NCBI GenBank assembly: GCA_934234035.1
Contig: CAKQHH010000010.1
Span: 1 to 56,412 of the forward strand
Length of the DNA: 56,412 nt
Reading direction: 5' to 3'
Source of the DNA: an uncultured Clostridia bacterium
GTDB lineage: Bacteria; Bacillota; Clostridia; Peptostreptococcales; Anaerovoracaceae
Shown here: positions 8,711-17,555 of the stretch, one piece after another
Numbering within the stretch: position 1 is the first letter of the stretch
Layout of the letters: the number at the start of each line of letters is the position of its first letter
Position numbers and translations under genes: made by a program
Notes under the pieces: model-generated
Databases searched by the model: none
Told to the model about the DNA's origin: nothing
Seen by the model: the letters and a program-made list of their open reading frames with translations, nothing else

Positions 8711-11700
8711 TTACTTCTTAATCTTGATTTTCTTTACGCCGGAGTAGCTGCCGTAAATCGTCTTGCCGGAAATCTTTCTGTACGCCCGAACCTTGTAGTA
8801 ATAGGTCTTGCCTTTTTTCAGCTTCGTATTGGTCCAACCCCGTGTTTTGGAACCGGCAGTCTTCATACAGTGATACTTTCCTTTGCTTGAGGTCGCTCTG
8901 TATACCTTGTATCCGCCGGCATTTGCAGCCTTTTTCCAAGTTATTTTTACCTTGCGGCCCTTCAGATTCTTCACCGAAGCAATCTTTACCTTGGAAGGTT
9001 TTGCCACCTTCTTTGCCTCTTTGATCTTAAAGCTTACCTTTACCTTTCCGGTGTATCCGCGCTTGGATATTCCGGTAACCGTTGCCGTTGCAGTACCCCG
9101 CTTCACGTTGTTGGAGTAGGTTACCTTGTAATGAACCTTTTCGGTCAACGCCTGATCTCCGTCTTTTACCACAACCGGCGTCAATGCCTTGCCGGTGTAT
9201 GTCTGATCCGGAGCAGATACCGTACACTTCGAGAGGGACTTCTTCTTCATGTATCCGGTATCCGGATCGAAATCGTAACGAACGCCTTCAATCACGGTCG
9301 GTTCCGTTACGTAATCATTGCCCCAGTAGTACCGTGTACCAACGACTTTGTTGTTCGAATCGGTTTCGTCCTCAAACGCTCCACGAAGCAGGACGCCGTT
9401 GGTATCGAATTTGAAGTATCTTGAAGTTACTTTCTTGTTGCCCGGTGTGGAAATCTTCGTATCCTTACCGTCCTTACCGACGTACATCTCACCATCGTCC
9501 GGAGATACAACGTTATTGTATCTTCTCCGGAAGTAGTACATGTTTCCGTCGATTTCTCTCCACCGGATGGCATAGGAGCCGCCGCCTTCATAGTATCTCG
9601 TAATCGTCTTCTCTGTTCCGTCCTTCAATGTAACGGTTTCCGTTACGAAACTGCCCTTGACGAACACGCCTTTTTTATTAAAAGTAAATTTCTTTCCATC
9701 GATGGTAACCGTACCGGTTGATGCGTAGCCATCCTTGTCCATGTAATACCAGTCATCACCAATCGATACCCAATGATTCTTGACAAATTCCCCATTTTTC
9801 AGATAACGAGGAAGGCCGGTTTCCTTATCGGTAACCATGCCGGTCTTATCCGAAGGAATTTTCTTGGAAATTCCGCAATTCTTGCAAACCAGCCGATTAT
9901 TTACGAGTACAAATTCGTGCTGATCGTTGGCACAGGTTTCCTTTACCTTCTCCTTACTGTAGCAGTAGGCCTCCATCTTCGTACCATCGGCATCGTAGAC
10001 ATCCACAGAGAATTTCGTATCTGTGGCATTCATCTTGAAGTAAACACCGGTGAAATCATCAATCGGCCTTACCGCAAAGTTAGACCCTTCTGGTATCGAT
10101 GGCGGATATGCTTTGCCACCGGTAGTGCCGCATACGTAGTACACAACGCCATTCTTTTTGTCCGTCTCTCCCTTTGTGGTCGGATGGGTTCGAACCAGGG
10201 AGTGATCATGTCCGGAGAACATAAAGTCGATTCCCGCCCGTTCGCAAGCATCCGGAATGTACTTCGTAAAGGACTTACAGTCATCTGTCGTCGCATTGGT
10301 GCCGTACGGCGGCTGATGGGAAACTACAATCTTCCATTTCGCATTGCTCTTTGCTGCATCCGATACCAGCCACTCCGCATCTTCCTTGGCAGCCTGATCT
10401 TTGGAGTTATATCCCAGAACCGCAACGTACACATTGCCATAGGTAACCGAGTAATGCTGCTGATTGCTGATATCAAACAGTTTCTTCTGATTGATTCCTT
10501 CCGTGTCACCGTAGAATTCGTGGTTGCCGCTTACATGAATCATATCGGTTCTGTTAAACGGTGCTGCGTTGAACATATCCAGGATAGAAGTCCATTCATT
10601 ATACAGATTAGAGGTCTCCACGAAATCTCCTGTCTGCACGCCGAAGGAATACTTATCCTTTGCCAGGTCCTTCATAATATCCTGTAGGATACTTTTATCC
10701 TCTACCTGTGTGTCACCCAGCAGGAAGAATTTCGTATCCTCACCGTTATTGTAGGTACTGAATTCTCGTACATCGGACCAGTGCTCTCCGTCACCCACCT
10801 TATAAACGTAATCGTTTCCGCTCTTCAGGTCCGTAACATTCACGGTGTTGATGTAAATGGTCTTATTGTTCGTCGTAATCGAAGAACCGTCGAAGTTCAA
10901 TCTTTCGCAGGTTCCTTCCTGTTCCTTAAAGGCTTTGTCCTTATTCTCTTCATAGTCGCTCTTCAGCGCCACCTTCGCCACGGCCTTCTTTTCCGCATTC
11001 TCCGGATTGGACATCCACGTGATGCTCTTGGTATTTTCCGAGTTCTTTACCGCATTCAGCTGAATATATGCCGGTGTTCCATCTTCATTTGCACCGGAAT
11101 TGTAAATCTGAACGGTTTCGATGAACGAAGGCTTTCCCTGATCATCCTTTGCGTAGATTGAAATTTTCTGTGCATCCCGGAATTTCGATGTGGTCAGCGT
11201 TCCACGGATATCGGTTTCCCCGATTTTCTCGCCGTCCGCCATGTAGATACCAATTCCTTTTACCTTCTTGCCATTCTTGTCGATAACGACAATCTTCGTA
11301 TCTTCTCCGGCCACCGTATTCTCAACGCTAATGTTGTATGCCGATTTTACTTCCATGCGCTGTGTCTTGCGGGTAAAAGGAAGTTCGTGGGTCTCGCCCT
11401 GATCGTCCGTGTACTCAAAATTACCGGCCGTCACTGTATAGGTGAATTTCTTATCCTTCGTCAAATCGGTTGGCACACCCACCTTGACCGTCGCAAGATT
11501 TCCTTCCCCGGAAACATCCGCATCCGCCTTCTTCTTTACAAAAATCTGAACGCTGTTATCGGTCTTGTTGTACACCGGCGCCTTCGCTTCTTCGAATCCG
11601 TCCGCGTATTCCACCGTGTACTCTGAGATACCCTTGCCCAGTTCAATTTCCGTCGATGCGTTGTTCACACATTTCCGATCATCTGCTTTCAGATTCAGGC

Positions 11701-14380
11701 TAACATGCTCTCCCAAGTATGCTCCGTCTTCCGCAGCATACACGTTTACCTTCGGCTTATTCTGATCGGTTCCGTCCACATCAAAGGAGAACTTCTTTGT
11801 GGTTTCGTTTCCTTCCTTATCCCGAATCAGCACTTTAATGGAATGAGTTCCATTCGGTAGATACCAGTTGTTCAGATAAATCGTATCCTTACTCTTATCC
11901 TCCAGCAGGGAATTGTTTTCCAGTGCCTTGTCGGTAATGTTCTTTCCATCGATCCAGATATTTTTAGTGTTGTAGTCCACGCCGGATGTGTACTTGTTTT
12001 CCACATCGGAAACATTCACCTCAAAGTTTGCGGTGTTGGACTTAATGGCTTCTTCTTTGTTATTGAGACCGATTCCGTTTACCGAAATGCTGTTAATCAG
12101 CGGGTTATCCGTGTCTGTCGTATTCGCGCCATATACAAACTGTACGTTATCGACGTAAATAGAACCCTTGATGTCCGCTTTCGGAACCCGAACAATTTTT
12201 CCGTCTTCTTTAATGAAGTTTCCTCCCGATGGCGGCAAATACATCAGCCGAATGGTCTCCCCGCCAATCAGCTTAAACGGTCCCTTCAGCGGTTCTTTGC
12301 TTTGCGGATTAACCAGTTTTGCTTCCACGTATTTCCAGCCGGTCCAGTCAATGCCGCCCAGCTCTTCTGCACTTTCACTACTGCAGCCGTTCGGTGTAAA
12401 GTTCAGTGTCTGCACTCCGCCGGTTCCGTCCTTCACGCGAATTCGAAGCCAGAAATTCGGCGTTCCCTTCGGTGCATATACGTACATGCCGATAGCCGAT
12501 GGATTTCCCGGAATCTCCTGGGTTTCGTTGGAGAATCCAACGCACGCACCCTCGGTGCTTCCTCCGACGCCGGAGAAATCGTAGTTCAGCTTGAGGGAAT
12601 TATTTCCCTTCCGAACCGGTTCTCCGCTGGAAATTCCAACGATTTCTGCGGACTCCTTTCCGCCCCTGGAATCCTCGGCACCGGTTGTTGGATCCACATT
12701 GTTCGGATAATGCCCGTATAACAGCTTTGACGAGGAAGATGTTCCAAGCCATTTGCCGTCCTTATCCCATACGCCGCGAATCCAGCCGCCACTAGGATCA
12801 AAGCCGGCGCGATTAAAGGTCCAATAATCTTTCGCCGCAACGGTTTTTCCGTCGACCACCTGATCTTCAAAATCCATGGCAACGGTTGGCTGCAGGCCAA
12901 CGACAACGTTCACCTTTCCATTCACTTCTTTGTTGTGCTTATACGCACAGTGAACGATTCCATATAATGTTTTTCCATCGGAAGACACGAATTTGTTGCC
13001 ATGGAATTCTCCCAGCTTCACATTCGGGTCGGTCACTTCTTTTTTGTCCGCATCTTTCAGATCGGTTACGCTCCAGTCAAAATCATCATCGGAATAATGG
13101 ATCTGACGATTCTTGTATTTTACGGTGAGCCCGAGATCCGATTCCTTTTCAAATCCAAGCGCAACTTCTTCATTCTCAAAAGAGATTGAATCCGGCTGCT
13201 GAACTTCGATGGTCGTCGTTCCAACAACTTCGTTTCCAACCTTCAGCTGTACTTCTGCCGTTCCGGTTTTCTCGCCGGCTGTAAATGTACCGTCTTCCGT
13301 GATGGTGCCCATCTGGCTGTCCTTCAGTACAAACTTTGCGCCGGACGGAATGTTTGCCTTGCCGCCCGCACTGTCTGCACCCGTTGCCTTAAACTGCACC
13401 TTCGAGCCCGGAGTGTACACTTCATTATCCGGAGCAATCGTCGCATGGTCAAATTCACCGCTGCCCTTCGCATCGGAATACACCATCAATGCAGAAGAGA
13501 CTTTTCTTTCCACGCCATCGGAAGGACTGTTCTTTACCGTCAGCTCATCGGTTCCTTCGGACTTGCTGGCATAAGTATAGGAGCCGCCGCCATCAATATA
13601 GATTGCTTCCTTACAGCCCAGTTTCACCATGGTCTGTGCAGTCTCTTCATAAGTCATTCCAACGGATTTCGGTGCCTGTCGTCCATCTGCACCAAAGAAA
13701 ACTACTTCTCCGTTTTCCTTTATACCAACCGCATTTCTAGGCATTCTGCCTTTATCTGCACGGAGCCAATCCGCCAGGTCCACTTTGCCATCTGTGACCA
13801 ACTTAAACGGTCCGCCAATTGCTTCTTTGACGTCGCTCAGGTCAACCGGTTCGTGCATATCACGAATTACCGCTTTGCCCGGTTTTCCGTCTTCCCCCTT
13901 CAGTATTGCAAAATAATAGTAACCTTCACCCCAACCACTGGTGTTCTTTACTACTTTTCCGTTCATGACAAGGACACCGGTAGGTTCTCCGGTGGTCATA
14001 TTAAAGTAATCTCCATTCGTCGCCGCTACGATATTCTTGCCGGTCTTTTTGGTCACTGCGGCCGCCTGATCTCGAACGGTTTGCATTCCCCACTTTCCAC
14101 TGGTATCGTAATCCTTATAGCTGGCAAGAATTCCGGCTTTTTTTGTGAGATCCACAGTCGCAGCATATCCCTGTACCTGATTATCCCCTTGGGAGTCTAC
14201 CAGTGTGATATGCTGTTCTTTTACTCCCGGTGCAATGCTGTACTGCTTCAGCGAAGTCAGCAGTTTCCCTTCCGGAGCGGTAAAATCCGCAGCGAAAACG
14301 CTTTCCACATTGCAGAGAGTCAGAAGAAATACACAGCTTAACGCTATGCTGAACATTTTCTTCAGTTTTCCCATTTCCAT
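8711..14380 (-). CDS. Giant secreted protein: NAGPA phosphodiester glycosidase + calcineurin-like metallophosphoesterase + wall-binding repeats
   Basis: An 1889-residue exported protein with a signal peptide (SVFAA near residue 30). Domains in order: an NAGPA/DUF2233 phosphodiester-glycosidase domain (about 30-310; AATNGDYFNM and AIYIDGGGS are typical), Ig-like modules, a carbohydrate-binding-like β-sandwich (about 500-770), further Ig-like domains, an Fn3-like domain leading into a metallophosphoesterase of the purple-acid-phosphatase type (about 1215-1400; LLGDTQ, TGDFVE, GNHEFYG, SHQPPYG, GHDHSL supply metal ligands), a CKNCG cysteine pair, choline-binding-like repeats (GDDWYYMDKDG), an Ig-like repeat and a basic Fn3 tail. 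It probably removes sugar-phosphodiester and phosphate groups from wall polymers or host glycans. GAAAGGA precedes ATG 14380. First gene of an operon with the CotH-type gene. Confidence 0.85.
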   Translation of the reverse strand: MEMGKLKKMFSIALSCVFLLTLCNVESVFAADFTAPEGKLLTSLKQYSIAPGVKEQHITLVDSQGDNQVQGYAATVDLTKKAGILASYKDYDTSGKWGMQTVRDQAAAVTKKTGKNIVAATNGDYFNMTTGEPTGVLVMNGKVVKNTSGWGEGYYYFAILKGEDGKPGKAVIRDMHEPVDLSDVKEAIGGPFKLVTDGKVDLADWLRADKGRMPRNAVGIKENGEVVFFGADGRQAPKSVGMTYEETAQTMVKLGCKEAIYIDGGGSYTYASKSEGTDELTVKNSPSDGVERKVSSALMVYSDAKGSGEFDHATIAPDNEVYTPGSKVQFKATGADSAGGKANIPSGAKFVLKDSQMGTITEDGTFTAGEKTGTAEVQLKVGNEVVGTTTIEVQQPDSISFENEEVALGFEKESDLGLTVKYKNRQIHYSDDDFDWSVTDLKDADKKEVTDPNVKLGEFHGNKFVSSDGKTLYGIVHCAYKHNKEVNGKVNVVVGLQPTVAMDFEDQVVDGKTVAAKDYWTFNRAGFDPSGGWIRGVWDKDGKWLGTSSSSKLLYGHYPNNVDPTTGAEDSRGGKESAEIVGISSGEPVRKGNNSLKLNYDFSGVGGSTEGACVGFSNETQEIPGNPSAIGMYVYAPKGTPNFWLRIRVKDGTGGVQTLNFTPNGCSSESAEELGGIDWTGWKYVEAKLVNPQSKEPLKGPFKLIGGETIRLMYLPPSGGNFIKEDGKIVRVPKADIKGSIYVDNVQFVYGANTTDTDNPLINSISVNGIGLNNKEEAIKSNTANFEVNVSDVENKYTSGVDYNTKNIWIDGKNITDKALENNSLLEDKSKDTIYLNNWYLPNGTHSIKVLIRDKEGNETTKKFSFDVDGTDQNKPKVNVYAAEDGAYLGEHVSLNLKADDRKCVNNASTEIELGKGISEYTVEYADGFEEAKAPVYNKTDNSVQIFVKKKADADVSGEGNLATVKVGVPTDLTKDKKFTYTVTAGNFEYTDDQGETHELPFTRKTQRMEVKSAYNISVENTVAGEDTKIVVIDKNGKKVKGIGIYMADGEKIGETDIRGTLTTSKFRDAQKISIYAKDDQGKPSFIETVQIYNSGANEDGTPAYIQLNAVKNSENTKSITWMSNPENAEKKAVAKVALKSDYEENKDKAFKEQEGTCERLNFDGSSITTNNKTIYINTVNVTDLKSGNDYVYKVGDGEHWSDVREFSTYNNGEDTKFFLLGDTQVEDKSILQDIMKDLAKDKYSFGVQTGDFVETSNLYNEWTSILDMFNAAPFNRTDMIHVSGNHEFYGDTEGINQKKLFDISNQQHYSVTYGNVYVAVLGYNSKDQAAKEDAEWLVSDAAKSNAKWKIVVSHQPPYGTNATTDDCKSFTKYIPDACERAGIDFMFSGHDHSLVRTHPTTKGETDKKNGVVYYVCGTTGGKAYPPSIPEGSNFAVRPIDDFTGVYFKMNATDTKFSVDVYDADGTKMEAYCYSKEKVKETCANDQHEFVLVNNRLVCKNCGISKKIPSDKTGMVTDKETGLPRYLKNGEFVKNHWVSIGDDWYYMDKDGYASTGTVTIDGKKFTFNKKGVFVKGSFVTETVTLKDGTEKTITRYYEGGGSYAIRWREIDGNMYYFRRRYNNVVSPDDGEMYVGKDGKDTKISTPGNKKVTSRYFKFDTNGVLLRGAFEDETDSNNKVVGTRYYWGNDYVTEPTVIEGVRYDFDPDTGYMKKKSLSKCTVSAPDQTYTGKALTPVVVKDGDQALTEKVHYKVTYSNNVKRGTATATVTGISKRGYTGKVKVSFKIKEAKKVAKPSKVKIASVKNLKGRKVKITWKKAANAGGYKVYRATSSKGKYHCMKTAGSKTRGWTNTKLKKGKTYYYKVRAYRKISGKTIYGSYSGVKKIKIKK

Positions 14381-14416
14381 TTTCCATTCCTTTCTTCAAA
14401 CTTTATTCGATGGACG

Positions 14417-14445
14417 ATTATCGGTGGTATAAAAATACAGTTTAA
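14417..14445 (-). promoter_or_regulatory. Possible promoter of the NAGPA/CotH operon
   Basis: On the minus strand TTAAAC (14440-14445), 17 nt, GATAAT (14417-14422). Only a moderate match. Confidence 0.4.
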
Positions 14446-14591
14446 GTCTACTCCTTCGTTAGATTTCTGTCACTGCATTTGTAGTTTAAATAAGCCTTAA
14501 ATATACCATAATTTTTCCCAATTCATTATTGTTTACATTTATATTCGCCGGAGCATCTATTCAGAATGCATATATACATCGAAAAAAGCTG

Positions 14592-14600
14592 TGATATAAT
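14592..14600 (+). promoter_or_regulatory. Extended -10 promoter of the HD-domain gene
   Basis: TGATATAAT has the TGn extension directly before a consensus TATAAT. The start codon at 14635 follows with an AGGGAGG site. Confidence 0.6.
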
Positions 14601-14634
14601 CATAGGAAATCAAACCATCAAGGGAGGATTAGAG

Positions 14635-15219
14635 ATGAACACAATTACAAGAGAGACCGCATGGGGACTTCTGACAAAGTACAACAAGGAGCCCTTTCAT
14701 CAGCACCACGCAGTGACCGTGGAAGGCGTCATGAGATATTACGCGGAGAAAATCGGCGAGGATCCGGATTTCTGGGGAATCTGCGGACTGCTTCACGACG
14801 TGGATTTCGAGCAGTGGCCGGAGGAACACTGCACCAAAGCCCTGGAGCTTCTGGCGGAAATCCAGGCGCCGGAGGAAATGGTCCACGCCATCTGCAGCCA
14901 CGGTTACGGCCTCTGCTGCGACGTCCGGCCGGAGTGTGAAATGGAGAAATTTCTTTTTGCCGCCGACGAACTCACCGGACTGATTGGCGCCGCCATCATT
15001 CTTCGCCCGTCCCACAGCTGCAAGGACATGGACGTGAAGTCGGTGAAAAAGAAATTCAAAGACAAGCGATTTGCCGCCGGCTGCGACCGGGAAGTCATCC
15101 AAAAGGGTGCGGAGATGCTGGGCTGGGAACTGACCGAACTTTTCCGGACCGTGCTGGAAGCCATGCAGTCTTTGCCGGACCCGGAGGAGCTAGATGCCCG
15201 GAACGGGATCGAAGGATAA
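14635..15219 (+). CDS. HD domain-containing protein (HDIG-type phosphohydrolase)
   Basis: A 194-residue HD-domain protein. The HD superfamily holds metal-dependent phosphohydrolases acting on nucleotides and other phosphoesters; the substrate here is unknown. The metal-binding pattern is visible: an upstream His in FHQHHAVTVEG (about residue 20), the HD doublet in GLLHDVDFEQWPEEH (about residue 53), a downstream His in ICSHGYG (about residue 85) and Asp in AADELTG (about residue 107). Many Clostridia carry close relatives annotated only as HDIG-domain protein. The start at 14635 is chosen over the upstream ATG at 14566 because AGGGAGG lies 7 nt before it and the promoter -10 lies between the two. 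Monocistronic, with a terminator at 15233. Confidence 0.85.
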   Translation: MNTITRETAWGLLTKYNKEPFHQHHAVTVEGVMRYYAEKIGEDPDFWGICGLLHDVDFEQWPEEHCTKALELLAEIQAPEEMVHAICSHGYGLCCDVRPECEMEKFLFAADELTGLIGAAIILRPSHSCKDMDVKSVKKKFKDKRFAAGCDREVIQKGAEMLGWELTELFRTVLEAMQSLPDPEELDARNGIEG

Positions 15220-15232
15220 TAAATTATGGGAC

Positions 15233-15268
15233 AAAAAACTCGGCAAGCCGGACGCCTGCCGAGTTTTT
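15233..15268. terminator. Bidirectional terminator (copy 1 of a repeated terminator)
   Basis: AAAACTCGGCA and TGCCGAGTTTT flank AGCCGGACGCC. Nearly the same hairpin occurs at 16470-16505. Confidence 0.85.
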
Positions 15269-15278
15269 ATTCTTCATT

Positions 15279-15716
15279 CTATTTGTAGTGCTTGTCGAAC
15301 ATAGCCGCTGCTTTTCCGTTATTGACAATATTCGGAACGTCGTCAATTTTTTTACCGGGATAATTCTCTCCACCGTAATGGATTGTAACTTGTTCCCCCG
15401 TTCCTTCTATTGTCAATTCCGCTGCCGCAACGACAAGTTTATTATCTTTTATTTTTCCAAATCCTTCCCGCACATTTTTTTCATCATTCTGTCGATATAT
15501 TACAACAGGACGCTTCTTCTCCGAAGTGGGTTCTCCTACTGCAACATAAAGGCAGTCATCGCTTACCTGTTCCCCCAACACATACGTTCCGGTGTATATC
15601 GCCCTTTCGTTTCGGTCTGTGTATGAAGCATAAATCTGTGCAACTGCAAACAGTCCCGCCACGCAAAGCAGAACCACACCGGCAATCACGATTTTCTTGC
15701 GTCTTCCACTTGTCAT
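15279..15716 (-). CDS. Hypothetical membrane-anchored protein
   Basis: A 145-residue protein I do not recognise. A basic N-terminus (RRKK) precedes one hydrophobic segment (IVIAGVVLLCVAGLFAVA, about residues 9-26), so it is anchored with a C-terminal domain of about 115 residues outside the cell. That domain is polar and rich in short β-type stretches such as YTGTYVLGEQ, VVIYRQND and VTIHYGG, suggesting a small β-sandwich. It lies 12 nt downstream of another exported protein gene on the same strand, so the two are probably one operon. Confidence 0.65.
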   Translation of the reverse strand: MTSGRRKKIVIAGVVLLCVAGLFAVAQIYASYTDRNERAIYTGTYVLGEQVSDDCLYVAVGEPTSEKKRPVVIYRQNDEKNVREGFGKIKDNKLVVAAAELTIEGTGEQVTIHYGGENYPGKKIDDVPNIVNNGKAAAMFDKHYK

Positions 15717-15728
15717 TTTGCTTCCTCA

Positions 15729-16269
15729 CTACTTTCCTTTTTTGCAATGGTGCGCACCATTAGGGCATACTCTCTTCGCATAATACTGACGCGCGGTAAC
15801 ACCAAGGTTTTTAACTCCTTTACTGGAATATACCCATCGCTCTCTTTTCACTCTCGGATCATATCGCCATACGTACACTTTGTATTTTCGATATTTTACC
15901 TGCTTTTTTACGTACACTTTATAAAAGTGTTTTGTCGCTGGAATTTTTACTGATTGGCCTCGAGTTCCTTTCGACGAAGAGATTCCCAGGCCAACGCTTC
16001 CATACCCATAACCCGCACCAAAAGAAAAAGATACCTTTGGTCCGCCCTTATCTGTCCACCATACCGCACCACCGGTTGGCATACTTATACCATTTTTATC
16101 AATACCGCCAGAAAAGCCTTTAGCCCACTTGTAAAAGGATTTTCCCTGATAAACCACCTTGCTTCTCTTTGCGAAGGCTACATTTGGAATAGAAATTATA
16201 ATTAATCCTACCAATAAGAATAATTACTAAACAAGTTGCTCTTCTACTCATTTTAAGTTCTTTATGCAT
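15729..16269 (-). CDS. Secreted hypothetical protein with a frameshifted signal peptide
   Basis: I do not recognise the family. The open frame 15729-16214 can begin only with TTG and starts in the middle of a hydrophobic stretch, with stop codons just upstream. In the next frame an ATG at 16269, behind AGGGGGG, encodes a basic n-region and hydrophobic start (MHKELKMSRRATCLVIIL). Removing one base near 16215-16220 joins the two into a complete signal peptide ending NVAFA-KRSK. The mature part, about 145 residues, is Gly/Ser rich (SFGAGYGYGSVGLGISS) and then basic and aromatic (KYRKYKVYVWRYDP), with a Cys pair near the end. Either the gene is broken by a single-base insertion or the base is a sequencing error. 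Read as 16214 onward it would start on TTG without a site. Confidence 0.5.
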
Positions 16270-16310
16270 GCCGCCCCCCTAATCTGTTCGATTGCACTGA
16301 GTAATCCTTT

Positions 16311-16346
16311 AGGTAGGAGGGACTATGTCAATAGTCCCTCCTACCT
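16311..16346. other. Perfect 16-bp inverted repeat
   Basis: AGGTAGGAGGGACTAT (16311-16326), loop GTCA, ATAGTCCCTCCTACCT (16331-16346). There is no T-run on either side, so it is not a standard terminator. A smaller hairpin (CTGATAT/ATATCAG) follows directly. It lies upstream of the frameshifted exported gene and downstream of the small membrane protein gene. Confidence 0.75.
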
Positions 16347-16469
16347 GATATGCGTAGTATATCAGGGCATTTTTAATTACCATATTTCCCGATTCTATTT
16401 CTTCCTTTCAATCGAGCTTCGCTCCGTTTACGCAAGAGAAAAACATCCTGTTGTAAAATGCTGCAACAG

Positions 16470-16505
16470 AAAAACTCGGCAAGTCGAACGCCTGCCGAGT
16501 TTTTT
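16470..16505. terminator. Terminator (copy 2 of a repeated terminator)
   Basis: AAAAACTCGGCA and TGCCGAGTTTTTT flank AGTCGAACGCC. It ends the small membrane protein transcript on the minus strand, which runs into T5. Confidence 0.85.
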
Positions 16506-16521
16506 ATTGTATCATTACCGC

Positions 16522-16770
16522 CTATTTCGCCATTTTGTTTCTTGCGTATACGATTATGTATGAGATAATCCAACAGACCGCAATTCCAAGCACGAAGGTG
16601 CTGCTCTTATATCCCGCAATCCGGTTAATCAACAAGTCCCCATACAACAGGAATGAAAAAATCAAATTCACAAGCACCCCATCGGGCAGCGCATGTTCTT
16701 TGTGTCTGTAATAAGCAAGTGCAATATTCAAGATATTGTAAACAACTACGATTCCGAATAACAGTTTCAT
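16522..16770 (-). CDS. Small membrane protein, function unknown
   Basis: An 82-residue protein, mostly hydrophobic, with about three membrane segments (MKLLFGIVVVYNILNIALAY; VNLIFSFLLYGDLLI; FVLGIAVCWIISYIIVYA). A charged loop (YRHKEHALPDG) separates the first two. No family recognised. A good AGGAG site precedes ATG 16770 by about 8 nt and a strong terminator follows, which supports a real gene. Confidence 0.65.
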   Translation of the reverse strand: MKLLFGIVVVYNILNIALAYYRHKEHALPDGVLVNLIFSFLLYGDLLINRIAGYKSSTFVLGIAVCWIISYIIVYARNKMAK

Positions 16771-17100
16771 GATTCAATCTCCTATACATTAATATTAATC
16801 GTGTGCTTTTTCTATACTCATTCCAGCGAAATTGGTGATGCATCCATTAATTCATATTATACTCATCGTAGCAGTGCCTTTTATGACGTTGGTGTGAAGT
16901 GGGTGAATTGTTGTGCATTTCGAACTTCACATTTCAAAGTAAAATATTGCATCTTGGCATATGTTCTATATTAACTAGAGTAGTCGCAGATTAGCCCAGT
17001 TCATCGCTTTATCCTCCCCATGCGATGAACCGGCCGAGGCCTAGCCGTATTGTCTGCCTTCTTCTGCATATACTCTCATATGCCTAGAATTTTGAAGGCG

Positions 17101-17341
17101 GTTCACGCTGTTTAGCAAGAAACCTACGAATCAGCGTGAACGGAATTCACCGACTTTATGAAATTCTAATTTTGGGACGACGGATTACCACCTTTTGTTC
17201 ACGCTATAAAAGCAATCTCCTTCAAAAAGCGTGAACTGTTTTCAAAGCGCATGGTTGCACACAAAAAATTGCATGATGAAACCGGATAAACCAAGGAATT
17301 CGTTCACGCTAATCCGCCCAAAATGTAAAAATAGCGTGAAG
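17101..17341. repeat. Palindrome array C (three GTTCACGCT inverted-repeat elements)
   Basis: Three elements of 40-41 nt lie at 17101-17141, 17197-17236 and 17302-17341. Each has the arms GTTCACGCT and AGCGTGAAC (last base G in the third) but a different 22-23 nt loop. Starts are 96 and 105 nt apart. The arms match the pattern of arrays A and B (GTT-x-x-CGC … GCG-x-x-AAC), with paired substitutions. No coding signal exists in 16850-17490. Confidence 0.8.
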
Positions 17342-17399
17342 TCACGCCGAAATTCTAGACATATTCAACCGTCTGTATCAAAATTACTCTAATTGTCGA

Positions 17400-17490
17400 G
17401 CAGCGCTCGGAGGAGGGGGTGACACTCCGGGAGCCATCCGTTGAACACACGCTCCTTCCCGGGAGATCCCCATTCTCCGCCGCCACACCA
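17400..17490. other. GC-rich structured intergenic segment, unidentified
   Basis: Between array C and the tyrS terminator lies a GC-rich stretch with nested inverted repeats (GGGAGC with GCTCC plus CCGGGA with TCCCGG). It has no convincing open frame and I cannot assign it to a known RNA. It could be a remnant RNA or tRNA-like element. Confidence 0.3.
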
Positions 17491-17492
17491 CA

Positions 17493-17533
17493 AAAGCCGC
17501 CCCGGCAGGTTCGAACCCTGCCGGGGCGGCTTT
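17493..17533 (-). terminator. tyrS terminator with a tRNA T-loop-like hairpin
   Basis: A perfect 17-bp stem AAAGCCGCCCCGGCAGG/CCTGCCGGGGCGGCTTT with loop TTCGAAC on the plus strand. It runs into TTTTG on the minus strand. The loop and stem top resemble a tRNA TψC arm. Confidence 0.8.
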
Positions 17534-17555
17534 CACTACACGCAATTCTTTTCAA

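Noticed and set aside
17101..17341. Array C as parS or dif sites
   Set aside because: GTTCACG resembles a parS half, but the halves are separated by 22-23 nt instead of being adjacent, and no parAB or xer gene is near.
17355..17555. 66-codon minus-strand frame between array C and tyrS
   Set aside because: It crosses the tyrS terminator, is Arg/Cys/Ser rich and has no start signal.
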